Assembly (NCBI RefSeq): GCF_000425705.1
Contig: NZ_AUDY01000010.1
Location: 1-64,000 of the forward strand
Direction: 5' to 3'
Length of the DNA: 64,000 nucleotides
DNA from: Halobacillus kuroshimensis DSM 18393
GTDB taxonomy: Bacteria; Bacillota; Bacilli; Bacillales; Halobacillaceae
The notes beneath the pieces were generated by a model, which did not search any database, had not been told where the DNA came from, and saw only the letters and a program-made list of their open reading frames with translations. Positions 43,409-52,327 of this stretch are shown here, piece after piece (position 1 is the stretch's first letter; every line of letters begins with the position of its first letter). The position numbers and the translations under genes are program-made.

Positions 43409-43867
43409 ATGCTTGATAATCGGGGTGTTATAAGAAGAGCTGTACCGGGAGATACGCTGCAATTGGAAGCATGTATGCAAAAAGCATACAGTGTTTATAA
43501 AAAACGGATGAATGGAAATCAGCTCCCTCCGTTGGAAGCTGATTATAAAGATGAAATCGTTTCCTATCCAGTGTGGGTTCTGGATAAGGGGGATGAAATT
43601 CTTGGGGGTGTCATTTTGATGTTCCACCCGACGTACACGCAAGTCGCCAACATTGCTGTCGATCCTGATTATCAAGGGCACGGGCTGGGACGAAGGTTAT
43701 TAGGATTTGCTGAGGAGAAATCTGTGGAGCGTGGCTGTTTTGAAATGCGTCTGGCCACACATAGACTCCTTACAGAGAACGTGGCTTTCTACACATCGAT
43801 GGGGTGGGAGGAATCAGGAAGAGATGACTTCCGGATCTTCTTTAAAAAGCGTTTGGAGACAACATAA
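43409..43867 (+). CDS. GNAT-family N-acetyltransferase
   Basis: 152 residues, one GNAT domain. The acetyl-CoA loop is in IAVDPDYQGHGLGRRLL (about residues 82-98) with the GHGLGR pyrophosphate-binding turn, and the ENVAFYTSMGW motif is the end of the fold. The acceptor is unknown. An in-frame TTG at 43406 or ATG 43409 both follow a GGAAGGAAG site, and the start is therefore uncertain by one codon. It ends against rpsD with a shared terminator. Confidence 0.85.
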   Translation: MLDNRGVIRRAVPGDTLQLEACMQKAYSVYKKRMNGNQLPPLEADYKDEIVSYPVWVLDKGDEILGGVILMFHPTYTQVANIAVDPDYQGHGLGRRLLGFAEEKSVERGCFEMRLATHRLLTENVAFYTSMGWEESGRDDFRIFFKKRLETT

Positions 43868-43870
43868 ATA

Positions 43871-43898
43871 AAAAAACCGCCGAAATGGCGGTTTTTTT
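43871..43898. terminator. Bidirectional terminator GNAT/rpsD
   Basis: A perfect stem of AAAAAACCGCC with GGCGGTTTTTTT, loop GAAAT, lies between the two convergent genes. Confidence 0.93.
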
Positions 43899-43907
43899 GA
43901 AAAGCTA

Positions 43908-44510
43908 TTAACGAGAGTAGAATTCAACGATAAGAGCTTCGTTGATTTCAGATGGAAGCTCAGAACGCTCAGGGAAACGAGTGTACGTACCCTCACGCTT
44001 GTCTTCGTCGAAAGTAAGGTATTCTGGAACGAAGTTGTTCACTTCGATAGCCTCTTCTACGACGTTAAGCTTTTGAGATTTTTCGCGAAGGCTGATCACT
44101 TGACCAGGAGCTACGCGGTAGGATGGAATGTCAACGCGGCCGCCATTAACAGTAACGTGACCGTGTGTAACAAGCTGACGCGCCTGGCTGCGTGTACGTG
44201 CAAGACCGAGACGGTACACAAGGTTATCCAGACGAGATTCAAGAAGAATCATGAAGTTCTCACCGTGGATACCTTTCATATTTCCGGCTTCTTCGAACAT
44301 GCGGCGGAATTGACGCTCAGTCAAGCCGTACATGAAACGAAGCTTCTGCTTCTCTTGAAGCTGAAGACCGAATTCAGAAAGTTTTTTACGTTGGTTAGGA
44401 CCGTGTTGTCCTGGTGCGTAAGGGCGCTTTTCAAGCTCCTTACCTGTTCCGCTTAAAGAAATACCATAGCGACGTGATTTTTTCCAAGTTGGACCTGTAT
44501 ATCGTGCCAT
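43908..44510 (-). CDS. rpsD: Ribosomal protein S4
   Basis: 200 residues, full S4. The N-terminal [21 protein letters not shown] is typical of Firmicutes, without the zinc-binding cysteine cluster of some S4 proteins. The central S4 domain is [20 protein letters not shown] and [13 protein letters not shown]. It binds 16S rRNA early in small-subunit assembly and represses its own mRNA in B. subtilis. AAGGAGG precedes the ATG. A structured leader of ~180 bases and a consensus promoter are upstream. Confidence 0.97.
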   Translation of the reverse strand: MARYTGPTWKKSRRYGISLSGTGKELEKRPYAPGQHGPNQRKKLSEFGLQLQEKQKLRFMYGLTERQFRRMFEEAGNMKGIHGENFMILLESRLDNLVYRLGLARTRSQARQLVTHGHVTVNGGRVDIPSYRVAPGQVISLREKSQKLNVVEEAIEVNNFVPEYLTFDEDKREGTYTRFPERSELPSEINEALIVEFYSR

Positions 44511-44690
44511 AGGAATTTCCTCCTTTTTATTTTATTTCGCATAAAATAAAAACAGTGTGTCCTGCTTCCATTGCTCATTATGTTTTCATGCACCATCGCC
44601 CCAGCAGCAGAGGGTTACACGATGCACCTCCGTAGAGGAACAAAATGATAACAACGGCGGCTCACATAGGCTGCCATTTATTTTACACAA
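44511..44690 (-). ncRNA. Candidate S4 autoregulatory leader of rpsD
   Basis: The ~180-base untranslated leader can fold: plus 44589-44598 pairs with 44620-44626 (minus TGCATCG with CGATGgTGCA), CCTC/GAGG hairpin at 44627-44638, and an A/T-only 12-bp hairpin at about 44525-44553 that ends at the Shine-Dalgarno. B. subtilis rpsD is autoregulated by S4 through its leader. The equivalence here is by position and general structure. Confidence 0.6.
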
Positions 44691-44695
44691 CGAAT

Positions 44696-44724
44696 ATTAT
44701 ATAAAGAATAATAGAGGAAGTCAA
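44696..44724 (-). promoter_or_regulatory. Sigma-A promoter of rpsD
   Basis: On the minus strand: TTGACT (plus 44719-44724), 17 bases, TATAAT (plus 44696-44701), one mismatch to the consensus. Confidence 0.88.
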
Positions 44725-44883
44725 GGTGTTCTCTGCTTTTTTATTTAAGATTTCCAACGTACACCGATTATTTACTGCCACAGCACATTGGATTGTCATT
44801 TTTTACATATACACATTCACTTTTGGGTATAAAGGGATGGTACAATATACTTAAAAATGTGTGCAGGAAGACAGGTGAATCGG

Positions 44884-46782
44884 ATGAGTGTCCCATGCTC
44901 TATGGAAATGAAGTTTAACCGCTTGAACAGTCGTCTCTTTGAATGGATGATGACAGAGACGCCCCCTGCGTTTGAACAATTCCTCGTCAAGCTGATGAAG
45001 GAAATGAAGGATTTTATGCACGCAGAAGGCACAGCCTGCTACATGTTTCATCAATGGAGAGGCGTGTATCAGCTTTACAGACAAGAAGATACACCGGTTT
45101 ATTTTCATCATTCCTTCGCCCCGGCTGCTCCACCCGGTCAGGAAGAACAGATGCCTGGTCCTTCTATAAAAGGGCGGATGCTGGCACAACCTGGTCATCA
45201 TGATCAGGTTATTGTCCTTCCTTTGAAAAAAATGAGCGGAATCGTCGGGTATCTGGCTTTCACTTACACAGATAAAAATTCTTCTCTGATCCCTTCCTCC
45301 TATCTAAAGGCTGCATCTGAAAGCTTGGAGAAGGTTATTGAAAAAGCGGATAATTTTTATACGATGAAGGAAGAAAAGAAAATGTTTGAGCGTCTCTTGA
45401 ATGTGACCGCTCATTTTCATTCTTCTATTGATATCCAAACCGTGTTAAAGGAGATCATTGCGACGCTTTCTGAAGTGTACCCATCCTTTCAGTACCATCT
45501 TCACCTTTCTCAGGAGTTTGAGGAAATGCCTGACCTGCCTGTGTACGTCCTCTCCTATAATGAAAGCTCCAGCAGCAATACGGGTCTTCAGGCTTTTATC
45601 ACAGGTGAATTTCAAATCATTGAAAATCCGGATGGGCAGCAGTTCTTATTATACGCGCCGCTTAAAGGAAGGCAGGGCGTGTATGGCGTGCTTCAGATTA
45701 CTATTCCCTATACCCTTCCCATCAGAGGGAAGGAGGTGGAGTTCTTTATACAAATTGCCGATACAGCGGGAAAGGCATTTGAAAATGCACGTTTATATGA
45801 GCAGGCCCGGAAACAGAATAATGACCTTCAAATTATTACCGCAGCCTCCCAGCGTTTGAATTCCTACACCAAACTATCGGAAAAGGCTGCATTTATGGTA
45901 GAACAAATCCAGGAGATTTTTCAAGCAGACGAGGCAGGCTTTCTTACCTATGCAGGGGATGGGGGAGCGAGCGTCCTGGAAGGCAGTTCTAACTACTTCA
46001 CGTCGATTTTCAACCTTGAGGAGGTTTCAGCTATCCGATCCCTGTTCGAAAGGGAGAGCGGCCCGGTTTTTATCAGTGATCTTCATGGGGACGGTGCGGA
46101 CGTCCTTCATCCATACCGATCACTGATGGCTGTGCCCATGAAGGACCATCATCAACAAACCGGGTTTGCGGTCGTCCTGCATAAGAAACCTTCTTTTTTC
46201 TCTTTTGATTCCTTTAAGCTCCTGCAGTCCCTTGTTCAACATTCGGCTCTAGCCTTTGCCAATTCCATCCTTCAAGAGGAGCTGGAACGAGCAGTGATCA
46301 CCGATTATTTAACAAAACTTCACTCCAGGATTTATCTTGATCATCGTGTGGAAAAGCATATCAAGGAAGATGAGCAGGGGCATTTAATATTGATAGATAT
46401 TGATCATTTCAAAGCGGTTAATGACACGTATGGACACCAGACAGGAGACGAAGTCATCTGCCAGGCTGCGGCAGTGATTCAGGAGGAAATGGCTGGATCT
46501 TCCGGTCTGGCCGCGCGCTGGGGTGGGGAGGAGCTGGCAGTATATTTCCCTTCGATCAGTTCAGGGGAGGCCTATCAAATCACGGAAAGCATACGTGAGC
46601 GAATTGCTTCAGAGACCCACCCCGGGGTCACTGTATCCTGCGGGTTTTCCTCCTGGAAAGCTATACACGGCAGGCCGGAAAGGAAAGAGCTTATCCTTCA
46701 AGCGGACCGCGCCCTCTATCAAGCTAAGAAAGCAGGACGGAACTGCATCAAAAAAAATGATCCAGGTATTTTACCTGGATGA
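44884..46782 (+). CDS. dgcP: Diguanylate cyclase DgcP (GAF-GAF-GGDEF)
   Basis: 632 residues, soluble. Two GAF-like domains (about 170-310 and 320-460) precede a GGDEF domain (about 470-630). The metal-binding segment is LIDIDHFKAVNDTYGHQTGD and the signature is GGEEL at 547-551, an accepted active variant. No RxxD inhibitory site stands at the usual 5 residues before it. It should make c-di-GMP. The domain layout and position next to rpsD match YtrP/DgcP of B. subtilis. ATG 44884 follows AGGTGA; ATG 44857 lies almost at the likely transcript start and is less likely. Confidence 0.9.
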   Translation: MSVPCSMEMKFNRLNSRLFEWMMTETPPAFEQFLVKLMKEMKDFMHAEGTACYMFHQWRGVYQLYRQEDTPVYFHHSFAPAAPPGQEEQMPGPSIKGRMLAQPGHHDQVIVLPLKKMSGIVGYLAFTYTDKNSSLIPSSYLKAASESLEKVIEKADNFYTMKEEKKMFERLLNVTAHFHSSIDIQTVLKEIIATLSEVYPSFQYHLHLSQEFEEMPDLPVYVLSYNESSSSNTGLQAFITGEFQIIENPDGQQFLLYAPLKGRQGVYGVLQITIPYTLPIRGKEVEFFIQIADTAGKAFENARLYEQARKQNNDLQIITAASQRLNSYTKLSEKAAFMVEQIQEIFQADEAGFLTYAGDGGASVLEGSSNYFTSIFNLEEVSAIRSLFERESGPVFISDLHGDGADVLHPYRSLMAVPMKDHHQQTGFAVVLHKKPSFFSFDSFKLLQSLVQHSALAFANSILQEELERAVITDYLTKLHSRIYLDHRVEKHIKEDEQGHLILIDIDHFKAVNDTYGHQTGDEVICQAAAVIQEEMAGSSGLAARWGGEELAVYFPSISSGEAYQITESIRERIASETHPGVTVSCGFSSWKAIHGRPERKELILQADRALYQAKKAGRNCIKKNDPGILPG

Positions 46783-46819
46783 TTCTTGATTTCAGAGTGT
46801 GCAAAGGGGAGATAGACAC

Positions 46820-46858
46820 AAAAAAGTTCCGTTCTTTTATGGAACGGAACTTTTTTTG
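46820..46858. terminator. Bidirectional terminator dgcP/ytsP
   Basis: AAAAAGTTCCGTTC and GAACGGAACTTTTTTT form an 11-bp stem plus A/T extension. A further hairpin (ATCCAGGT/ACCTGGAT) includes the dgcP stop. Confidence 0.92.
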
Positions 46859-46862
46859 TCTA

Positions 46863-47342
46863 TTAAATATAGTTTTGTAGAGTTTCCACGAACTCGACCA
46901 GCTTCTGCTCGTCCACTTTATCAAAGCGGCCTTTAGAAGGACTGTCGATATCCAGAACGCCGTATATGTCTCCGTTTTTAAGAATAGGAACGACAATTTC
47001 GGACTGACTGGCTGCATCGCAGGCAATATGACCCGGGAAAGCGTGAACATCTTCTACGCGCTGAACTTTTCTCTCAGCGACCGCTGTCCCGCATACGCCT
47101 CTTCCAGAAGGGATGCGGACACAGGCGGGCATGCCTTGGAATGGTCCGAGTACAAGCTCGTCTTCCTTCCATACATAAAAGCCGACCCAGTTTACATCAT
47201 CGAGGAACTGGTTGAGCAGGGACGATGCGTTGGAAAGGTTGGCCACAGCATCTTTTTCATCCTCAATCAAGGCTTTCAACTGCTTATTTAGCAGATCATA
47301 CTGTTGCTCTTTTGTACCTGAATAAGTCATGGATTGGAACAT
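46863..47342 (-). CDS. ytsP: Free methionine-(R)-sulfoxide reductase, GAF domain (YtsP)
   Basis: 159 residues, a single GAF domain. Family segments NWVGFYV, LGPFQGMPACVRIPSGRGVC and DVHAFPGHIACDAASQSEI contain the three conserved cysteines used for reduction of free Met-R-sulfoxide with thiol recycling. It protects against oxidised free methionine. ATG 47342 lies 6 bases behind AGGAGGT; upstream in-frame ATGs overlap the site. Convergent with dgcP, divergent from refZ. Confidence 0.88.
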   Translation of the reverse strand: MFQSMTYSGTKEQQYDLLNKQLKALIEDEKDAVANLSNASSLLNQFLDDVNWVGFYVWKEDELVLGPFQGMPACVRIPSGRGVCGTAVAERKVQRVEDVHAFPGHIACDAASQSEIVVPILKNGDIYGVLDIDSPSKGRFDKVDEQKLVEFVETLQNYI

Positions 47343-47368
47343 CATAGACCTCCTGATCATTTTTTATT

Positions 47369-47392
47369 CGACAAAACATGGGAGATTTGTCG
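47369..47392. promoter_or_regulatory. Inverted repeat between ytsP and refZ
   Basis: CGACAAA and TTTGTCG are perfect inverted copies around a 10-base spacer, the layout of a TetR-family operator. It stands 22 bases before the sigma-H -35 of refZ. Confidence 0.5.
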
Positions 47393-47413
47393 GGATTTGC
47401 AGGACGATTCTAA

Positions 47414-47442
47414 GCAGGATTTCCCAAAATTATAGAGAATCC
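47414..47442 (+). promoter_or_regulatory. Sigma-H promoter of refZ
   Basis: GCAGGATTT, 11 bases, AGAGAATCC. The -35 fits RNAGGAWWW completely and the -10 has RNNGAAT; only the last two bases deviate. It agrees with early-sporulation expression of refZ in B. subtilis. Confidence 0.7.
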
Positions 47443-47462
47443 TATCCCGAGGGGGAAAAATA

Positions 47463-48065
47463 ATGAATCGACCGAATGGAACACGTAATAAAGTGTTGGA
47501 CGTAGCCTGCCGCCTATTCTACAGCCAGGGGTTTAATGGAACATCGGTCAGAGATATTGCTAAGGCAGCCAATGTGAATGTTTCATTGATCCATTACTAC
47601 TTCAAAAGCAAGCAGGGCCTTTTTGAATCGCTCGCTGTCAGTTACTTTGAACCCTATCTTGAAATGCTTGAAAGTGAGCAGCCCTCTGAGGATGGCAGCC
47701 GTCTTCATTCGTTAGTGAAGAAAATTCTACATTATAAACAGACTCATTATCAACTATCCTGTCTCTTGAACCGGGAGCTTTCCTTGAATACTGTATTTGC
47801 CAGGGAAATGCTTGTCACCTATCTGGCTAAGGAAAATCATTTGTTCACGCAGATTTTATTTGATAAACATTCCCACATTGAAGTGACCTTCAAGGAGAAG
47901 CTCTGCCTTTTACAGCTGAAGGGTCTCTTGAATGCACCCTTCACGATGCCTCATGAATTTAAAGATCCGTTTATAACAGAAGCCTCCATCGACCATTTTG
48001 TTGAAGTATACAGTGACTTAATGAATGAACATCAATCGGTGCAGCTTATCGCGGCCAGGGCTTGA
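47463..48065 (+). CDS. refZ: TetR-family regulator of cell division RefZ (YttP)
   Basis: 200 residues. TetR HTH at about 10-55 (NKVLDVACRLFYSQGFNGTS, DIAKAANVNVSLIHYYFKSK) and a helical C-terminal domain. In B. subtilis RefZ binds near the origin and inhibits FtsZ to position the polar septum and capture the right part of the chromosome in sporulation. GAGGGGG precedes ATG 47463. The last 20 bases overlap the convergent hisJ. The position between ytsP and ytvP/hisJ matches B. subtilis. Confidence 0.9.
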   Translation: MNRPNGTRNKVLDVACRLFYSQGFNGTSVRDIAKAANVNVSLIHYYFKSKQGLFESLAVSYFEPYLEMLESEQPSEDGSRLHSLVKKILHYKQTHYQLSCLLNRELSLNTVFAREMLVTYLAKENHLFTQILFDKHSHIEVTFKEKLCLLQLKGLLNAPFTMPHEFKDPFITEASIDHFVEVYSDLMNEHQSVQLIAARA

Positions 48066-48858
48066 TCAAGGAATGATCAACAGCCTCCCAGCCCTGCTTC
48101 AAAGCTGAAGCGGTATGAGCATCCGAGCCATAAATCAATGGAATTCCCATGGAAGAAGCCTCCCGGGCGATGGCAAGCGGCGGGTAGGTTTCTTTACAGT
48201 GGTTTTTTTTCATTCCTGCCCCGTTATAATCGAGCTCAAAGCCATGTTCCTTGACCAGGGTCAAAAAGCGGGAAGCCCTGGACGGCCATTCTTCCGGACC
48301 GGGATAAAGCTTCTGAAACTTCCTTACTAAAGTCATGTGGCCGATCCGTTTTGGTTTATAGGAGCCTAGAGGAGCTTGGACTGATTCGGCAAGGGCGTCA
48401 TAATAGGCGCGGTAGAGAGCCTCTATGCTTCCAAAGTCTGCCGCTGCCTCTTCGAACATTTCCGGACTGTAATCGATACAGTACCACGCCTTGTTCCCCT
48501 TGAGAAAATGAACGGAGAGGATGCTGTCATCCAGTTCCGGACCATAGGTGTCAAGAAACGATGAGGTTTCCTTCTCGTACCCTTCAATATAATCCACTTC
48601 GAGTCCTTTCAGAATCGTCAAATCCTTCTCGTACTTTTTCTGCAGCCCGCCCAGATCCGCCAGGTAGTTTTCCAGGTCCTCGATTGTCATGCTGCTGTCT
48701 TTAGCTGGTGCAGGGTCTGTAAAGGAATCAGGAAGAGGAGCGTGTTCGGTGAACGTCAAGGCGGAATATCCTGCTTTTATGGCATTTTCTATATAACTTT
48801 CCAGCGAATCCTTCGACCCGTGAGGGCAGTAGGGAGTATGGATGTGACCGTCTTTCAT
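48046..48858 (-). CDS. hisJ: Histidinol-phosphatase HisJ, PHP family
   Basis: 270 residues. PHP metal motifs are DGHIHTPYCPHG (residues 3-14), FTEHAP, GLEVDYIEG, GHMTLV and YGSDAH near the end. It removes the phosphate of histidinol phosphate in histidine synthesis; other his genes are not in the window. AGGAGGA precedes the ATG. Monocistronic and convergent with refZ. Confidence 0.92.
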   Translation of the reverse strand: MKDGHIHTPYCPHGSKDSLESYIENAIKAGYSALTFTEHAPLPDSFTDPAPAKDSSMTIEDLENYLADLGGLQKKYEKDLTILKGLEVDYIEGYEKETSSFLDTYGPELDDSILSVHFLKGNKAWYCIDYSPEMFEEAAADFGSIEALYRAYYDALAESVQAPLGSYKPKRIGHMTLVRKFQKLYPGPEEWPSRASRFLTLVKEHGFELDYNGAGMKKNHCKETYPPLAIAREASSMGIPLIYGSDAHTASALKQGWEAVDHSLIKPWPR

Positions 48859-49016
48859 CCGGCTGTCCTCCTTAAATAGAATTTTTTGTCAGCACACTAA
48901 TAATTTTGAAATAATTTAGCCAAAAGGCTGTTTTACATGGTATCATTATAAACAACTAAATCACATATCGGAACGTAATTCATCCGTAGGACATGTTTAT
49001 TGTAAGGAGGCTATTT

Positions 49017-50708
49017 ATGAAGTACGTCATAGGGGCTATATTACTACTAATTGCAATGTTCATCATCGGGCTGATTTGGCGTAAAAAGGTCTATGATGAA
49101 GTGGATCGTCTGGAAGGTTGGAAAATGGATATTATGAACCGGCGCGTAACGGAGGAATTATCCAAAGTAAAGAACCTGAACCTTTCCGGCGAGACACAAG
49201 AAAAGTTCGAAACATGGCGTGAACGTTGGGATCAAATCCTTACAAAAGAACTGCCCGAACTGGAAGAATACCTTTTTGACGCAGAGGAAGCGGCCGACAA
49301 ATACCGACTGAAGAAAGTCAGGTCCGTGATTGAAAATACTGAAAAGAAACTGGAATCGATTGAAGAAGATATAAAAACGATGCTGACGGAATTGGAATAT
49401 CTTCTGAACTCTGAAAAAGAGAGCCGTGTGGAAATCGAATCCATTGCTCCTGAATTGAAAGAATTGACGAAACGTCTGATCCAGAACCGTCACCAGTACG
49501 GGAAAGCTGTCAGTTTTTTTGAAAAAAGGGTGGATGCACAGAAAGAAAAGCTGTCCCAGTTTGAACAGCTGACAGAGCAGGGGGATTACCTGGAGGCCAA
49601 TAAACTGGTGCAGACCGTAAAAGAAGAGACCGTCCTGCTGCAGGAGGATGTTGAAGCTTTCCCCGAACGGTACCGTAAAGTGAAAGTTGAACTCCCGGAA
49701 CAGCTGAGGGAGTTGAAGAGTGGAATCGAGGAAATGAAAGCAGAAGGCTATCGGATTACCCATTTCGAATTTCTGCCGGAAATACATAAACATGAGCGCA
49801 CACTGACCGAAGCTTTTGAAAAGCTGGAGCAAGGGGATCAGTCCGATGTTCAGGAAGCTGTAGAAGCCATTGAGTCCAGAATTCAGGAGATGTATCAGGT
49901 CTTGGAAGGCGAAGCCGTTGCTCATCAATATGTAGAAAAACAGTTTGAACCTCTTAAAGCGAAGCTGGATGAGCTGGAAAGCATGTTGAGTGTGACAGAA
50001 CAAGAACTGAATGAGCTGCTTGTAACCTATCAGCTTGAAGAAGAAGATGTGGAATCCCATCAAGGATTGAAAAACTGGTTCAATCAGCTGAGAAAGAAAA
50101 TGACCAGTCTCGAATTCAAGCGCCAGGATGGGGAAACCGCCTATTCTGAACTGCGTGATGATCTGGAGCAGCTGCAGAAACAGACCGCTGACCTCCAGGA
50201 AAAACATGAATTCTTCCAGGAGCGGGTGGAAAACCTAAGGAAAGACGAACGCGAGGCGAAGCAGCAGTTGAGAAAAATGGAAGAGCTGCTGATGGAAACC
50301 CACCGCCGTCTGAAGAGGAGCAATATCCCGGGAATTCCTGTTTTTATCTTTGAAGATATGAAAACAGCGAGTGAGAAAGTAGATGAAGTTTTTCAGAACC
50401 TGGAGAAACAGCCTCTGGATATGAATGATGTTCATGCATCTTTAGATGAAGCAGTTGAACTGGTGGAAAAGCTGAGAAACGATGCTGAAAAAGTGATGGA
50501 TAAAGCGCATTTATCAGAGCGTCTCATCCAACATGGGAATCGATATCGGAGCAAGCATCCACTGCTGGCGGCTAAGCTGCTTGAAGCTGAAGAGAAGTTC
50601 CGTTCCTATCAGTATGACGAAGCTTTAGCTCTGGCGGCCGAAGCGGTAAAAGAAGTTGACCCCGGAGCGCTTGAGAAAATGGAAGCAGAAGAAGAAATGC
50701 TAGTCTAG
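49017..50708 (+). CDS. ezrA: Septation ring formation regulator EzrA
   Basis: 563 residues. One N-terminal membrane helix (about residues 3-21, YVIGAILLLIAMFIIGLIW) and then an almost complete coiled-coil of spectrin-like repeats. EzrA binds FtsZ and keeps Z-rings from forming at wrong places. The conserved RRVTEELSKVKNLNLSGET segment and a QNR-like patch (TKRLIQNRHQYGKA) are visible. ATG 49017 follows AAGGAGG by 6 bases. A small unknown gene stands 11 bases downstream and may belong to the same mRNA. Confidence 0.94.
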   Translation: MKYVIGAILLLIAMFIIGLIWRKKVYDEVDRLEGWKMDIMNRRVTEELSKVKNLNLSGETQEKFETWRERWDQILTKELPELEEYLFDAEEAADKYRLKKVRSVIENTEKKLESIEEDIKTMLTELEYLLNSEKESRVEIESIAPELKELTKRLIQNRHQYGKAVSFFEKRVDAQKEKLSQFEQLTEQGDYLEANKLVQTVKEETVLLQEDVEAFPERYRKVKVELPEQLRELKSGIEEMKAEGYRITHFEFLPEIHKHERTLTEAFEKLEQGDQSDVQEAVEAIESRIQEMYQVLEGEAVAHQYVEKQFEPLKAKLDELESMLSVTEQELNELLVTYQLEEEDVESHQGLKNWFNQLRKKMTSLEFKRQDGETAYSELRDDLEQLQKQTADLQEKHEFFQERVENLRKDEREAKQQLRKMEELLMETHRRLKRSNIPGIPVFIFEDMKTASEKVDEVFQNLEKQPLDMNDVHASLDEAVELVEKLRNDAEKVMDKAHLSERLIQHGNRYRSKHPLLAAKLLEAEEKFRSYQYDEALALAAEAVKEVDPGALEKMEAEEEMLV

Positions 50709-50719
50709 GACGTGGATGC

Positions 50720-51040
50720 ATGAGAAAAAAACTCTTAATAGGTTTATCCGCATGTGTCGTCCTCCTATGGACAACAGTGCTTGTTATTCTCCTCCTGCCT
50801 CGTGACAGCGGACGTCTTCCTGCATCGGAACACAGCTACAGCCGTCTGGACTACGGAGTGGAGGAAAAGCTGATGAAACAGGTGGATAGAGACAACCCGT
50901 CCGCAATCCTATCTTCTGAAAGCCAGCCTGAAGATATTTTAGGAAGCATGGAATACACGCAGTCCTGGGTGGACGATGTGACGGAAGATGGAAAGCTTAG
51001 TATAGATACAATCCTCGAACATTTGGATTCAATGGAATAA
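50720..51040 (+). CDS. Small exported or membrane-anchored protein behind ezrA
   Basis: 106 residues. Basic start (MRKKLLIG) and one hydrophobic helix (about 6-27, LIGLSACVVLLWTTVLVILLLP) followed by an acidic, soluble tail with DYGVEEKLMKQVDRDNPS and TILEHLDSME. No signal-peptidase site is convincing, so an anchored form is likely. Family not recognised. It is 11 bases after ezrA without a good Shine-Dalgarno, so it may depend on ezrA translation. A strong terminator follows. Its location suggests, but does not show, a division-related role. Confidence 0.65.
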   Translation: MRKKLLIGLSACVVLLWTTVLVILLLPRDSGRLPASEHSYSRLDYGVEEKLMKQVDRDNPSAILSSESQPEDILGSMEYTQSWVDDVTEDGKLSIDTILEHLDSME

Positions 51041-51055
51041 GCCGTCTTCCGGTGA

Positions 51056-51090
51056 AAAAGGCATCTGCAGTCGTGCAGATGCCTTTTTTT
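51056..51090 (+). terminator. Terminator of the ezrA operon
   Basis: AAAAGGCATCTGCA with TGCAGATGCC, loop GTCG, and seven T. Confidence 0.94.
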
Positions 51091-51115
51091 GCAGGGCTGC
51101 GACAGGGGCCGGCTG

Positions 51116-51144
51116 TTCCATTTCTGCCGTTGGTGTGGTAGAAT
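51116..51144 (+). promoter_or_regulatory. Promoter of nifZ-thiI
   Basis: TTCCAT, 17 bases, TAGAAT with an extended TGG before the -10. The start codon is 37 bases downstream. Confidence 0.5.
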
Positions 51145-51180
51145 TATGGACTGCAATTTGAAAAAAAGGAGTCAAAGCCA

Positions 51181-52320
51181 ATGATATACTTGGATAACAG
51201 CGCGACGACCCAACCTTATCCGGAAGTGCTGGCAAGTTTCCAGAAAGCCGCAGAGCAGTATTTCGCCAATCCTTCCTCCATTCACAGTCTGGGAAGTGAA
51301 GTGGAGCGACTGCTAGATCGTTCCCGTAAGCAGGCAGCCAGTCTGCTGCATGTGGATACAAATGAAGTGATCTTTACATCTGGTGGTACAGAGGGGAACA
51401 ATATGGCGGTGAAAGGGGTGGCTCTGCAGCATCAAAATAGAGGGAAACATCTGATTACAACTTCTATTGAGCACCCATCTGTCATGGAAGCTTTTCGAGC
51501 CTTGGAGTCATTGGGCTTTGAAGTTACCTATATAGATGTAAATCGAGACGGTCTTGTAGATGCGGATGCTGTCATGAATGCCGTCAGGCCGGATACCATT
51601 TTAGTCAGTGTGATGTCTGTAAATAACGAGTTGGGTTCCATTCAACCCATTAAGGACATCGGGCAGAAACTGAAAGCACATCCAAAAATCCACTTTCATG
51701 TAGACCATGTTCAGGGACTTGGTAAAATCGATCTTCCCATGAATGAATGGGGCATTGATTTGTGTACCATTTCCGGTCATAAAATTCATGGTGTGAAAGG
51801 GACAGGGGCCCTCCTTGTGCGAAAGCATGTTTCCTTATTTCCAATGCTTCATGGAGGAAGCCAGGAAGCTGAATTGAGAGCGGGTACCGAGAACCTCCCA
51901 GGAACGGTAGCCTTTGTTAAAGCCCTCCGCATCCTGAAGGAAAAAGAGCAGCAAAACCGGGACCATTTATGGAAGCTGAGAGCCCGGCTGAGGGAAGCCT
52001 TAAGGGATCGGCCTTACTGTGTGTTGAATTCTCCAGAGGACGGGGTTTCCCACATTACCAATTTTTCTATACCCGGCTTAAAACCTGAGGTGGTCATCCA
52101 CGCATTAGGGCAGAAAGAAATTTATATTTCGACCAAGTCCGCCTGCTCTTCTAAGCAGCCGGATGTGAGTGCTGTACTGAAGGCTTGTAATTTTGATTAT
52201 GACCGTACCACATCAGCGTTAAGAGTCAGTTTTTCTTCACAGAATACGGAAGAGGATATTAAACAATTTGTAGATGCACTGGATGAAGCTGTCCATCACT
52301 TACAAGCTGCAATGAGGTGA
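51181..52320 (+). CDS. nifZ: Cysteine desulfurase NifZ
   Basis: 379-residue PLP enzyme of the NifS/IscS family. The PLP lysine is K201 in SGHKIHG, and the reactive cysteine is C322 in STKSACSSK. It removes sulfur from cysteine and passes it on; adjacency to thiI (7 bases) identifies it as the donor for 4-thiouridine, as NifZ in B. subtilis. The family motif LDNSATT is near the start. AAGGAG precedes ATG 51181. Its stop region carries the Shine-Dalgarno of thiI. Confidence 0.92.
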   Translation: MIYLDNSATTQPYPEVLASFQKAAEQYFANPSSIHSLGSEVERLLDRSRKQAASLLHVDTNEVIFTSGGTEGNNMAVKGVALQHQNRGKHLITTSIEHPSVMEAFRALESLGFEVTYIDVNRDGLVDADAVMNAVRPDTILVSVMSVNNELGSIQPIKDIGQKLKAHPKIHFHVDHVQGLGKIDLPMNEWGIDLCTISGHKIHGVKGTGALLVRKHVSLFPMLHGGSQEAELRAGTENLPGTVAFVKALRILKEKEQQNRDHLWKLRARLREALRDRPYCVLNSPEDGVSHITNFSIPGLKPEVVIHALGQKEIYISTKSACSSKQPDVSAVLKACNFDYDRTTSALRVSFSSQNTEEDIKQFVDALDEAVHHLQAAMR

Positions 52321-52327
52321 GCAATCA

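Noticed and set aside
49158-50207. Minus-strand frame of 349 codons, hydrophobic
   Set aside because: It mirrors the coiled-coil, Glu/Leu/Lys-rich ezrA; composition alone explains it.
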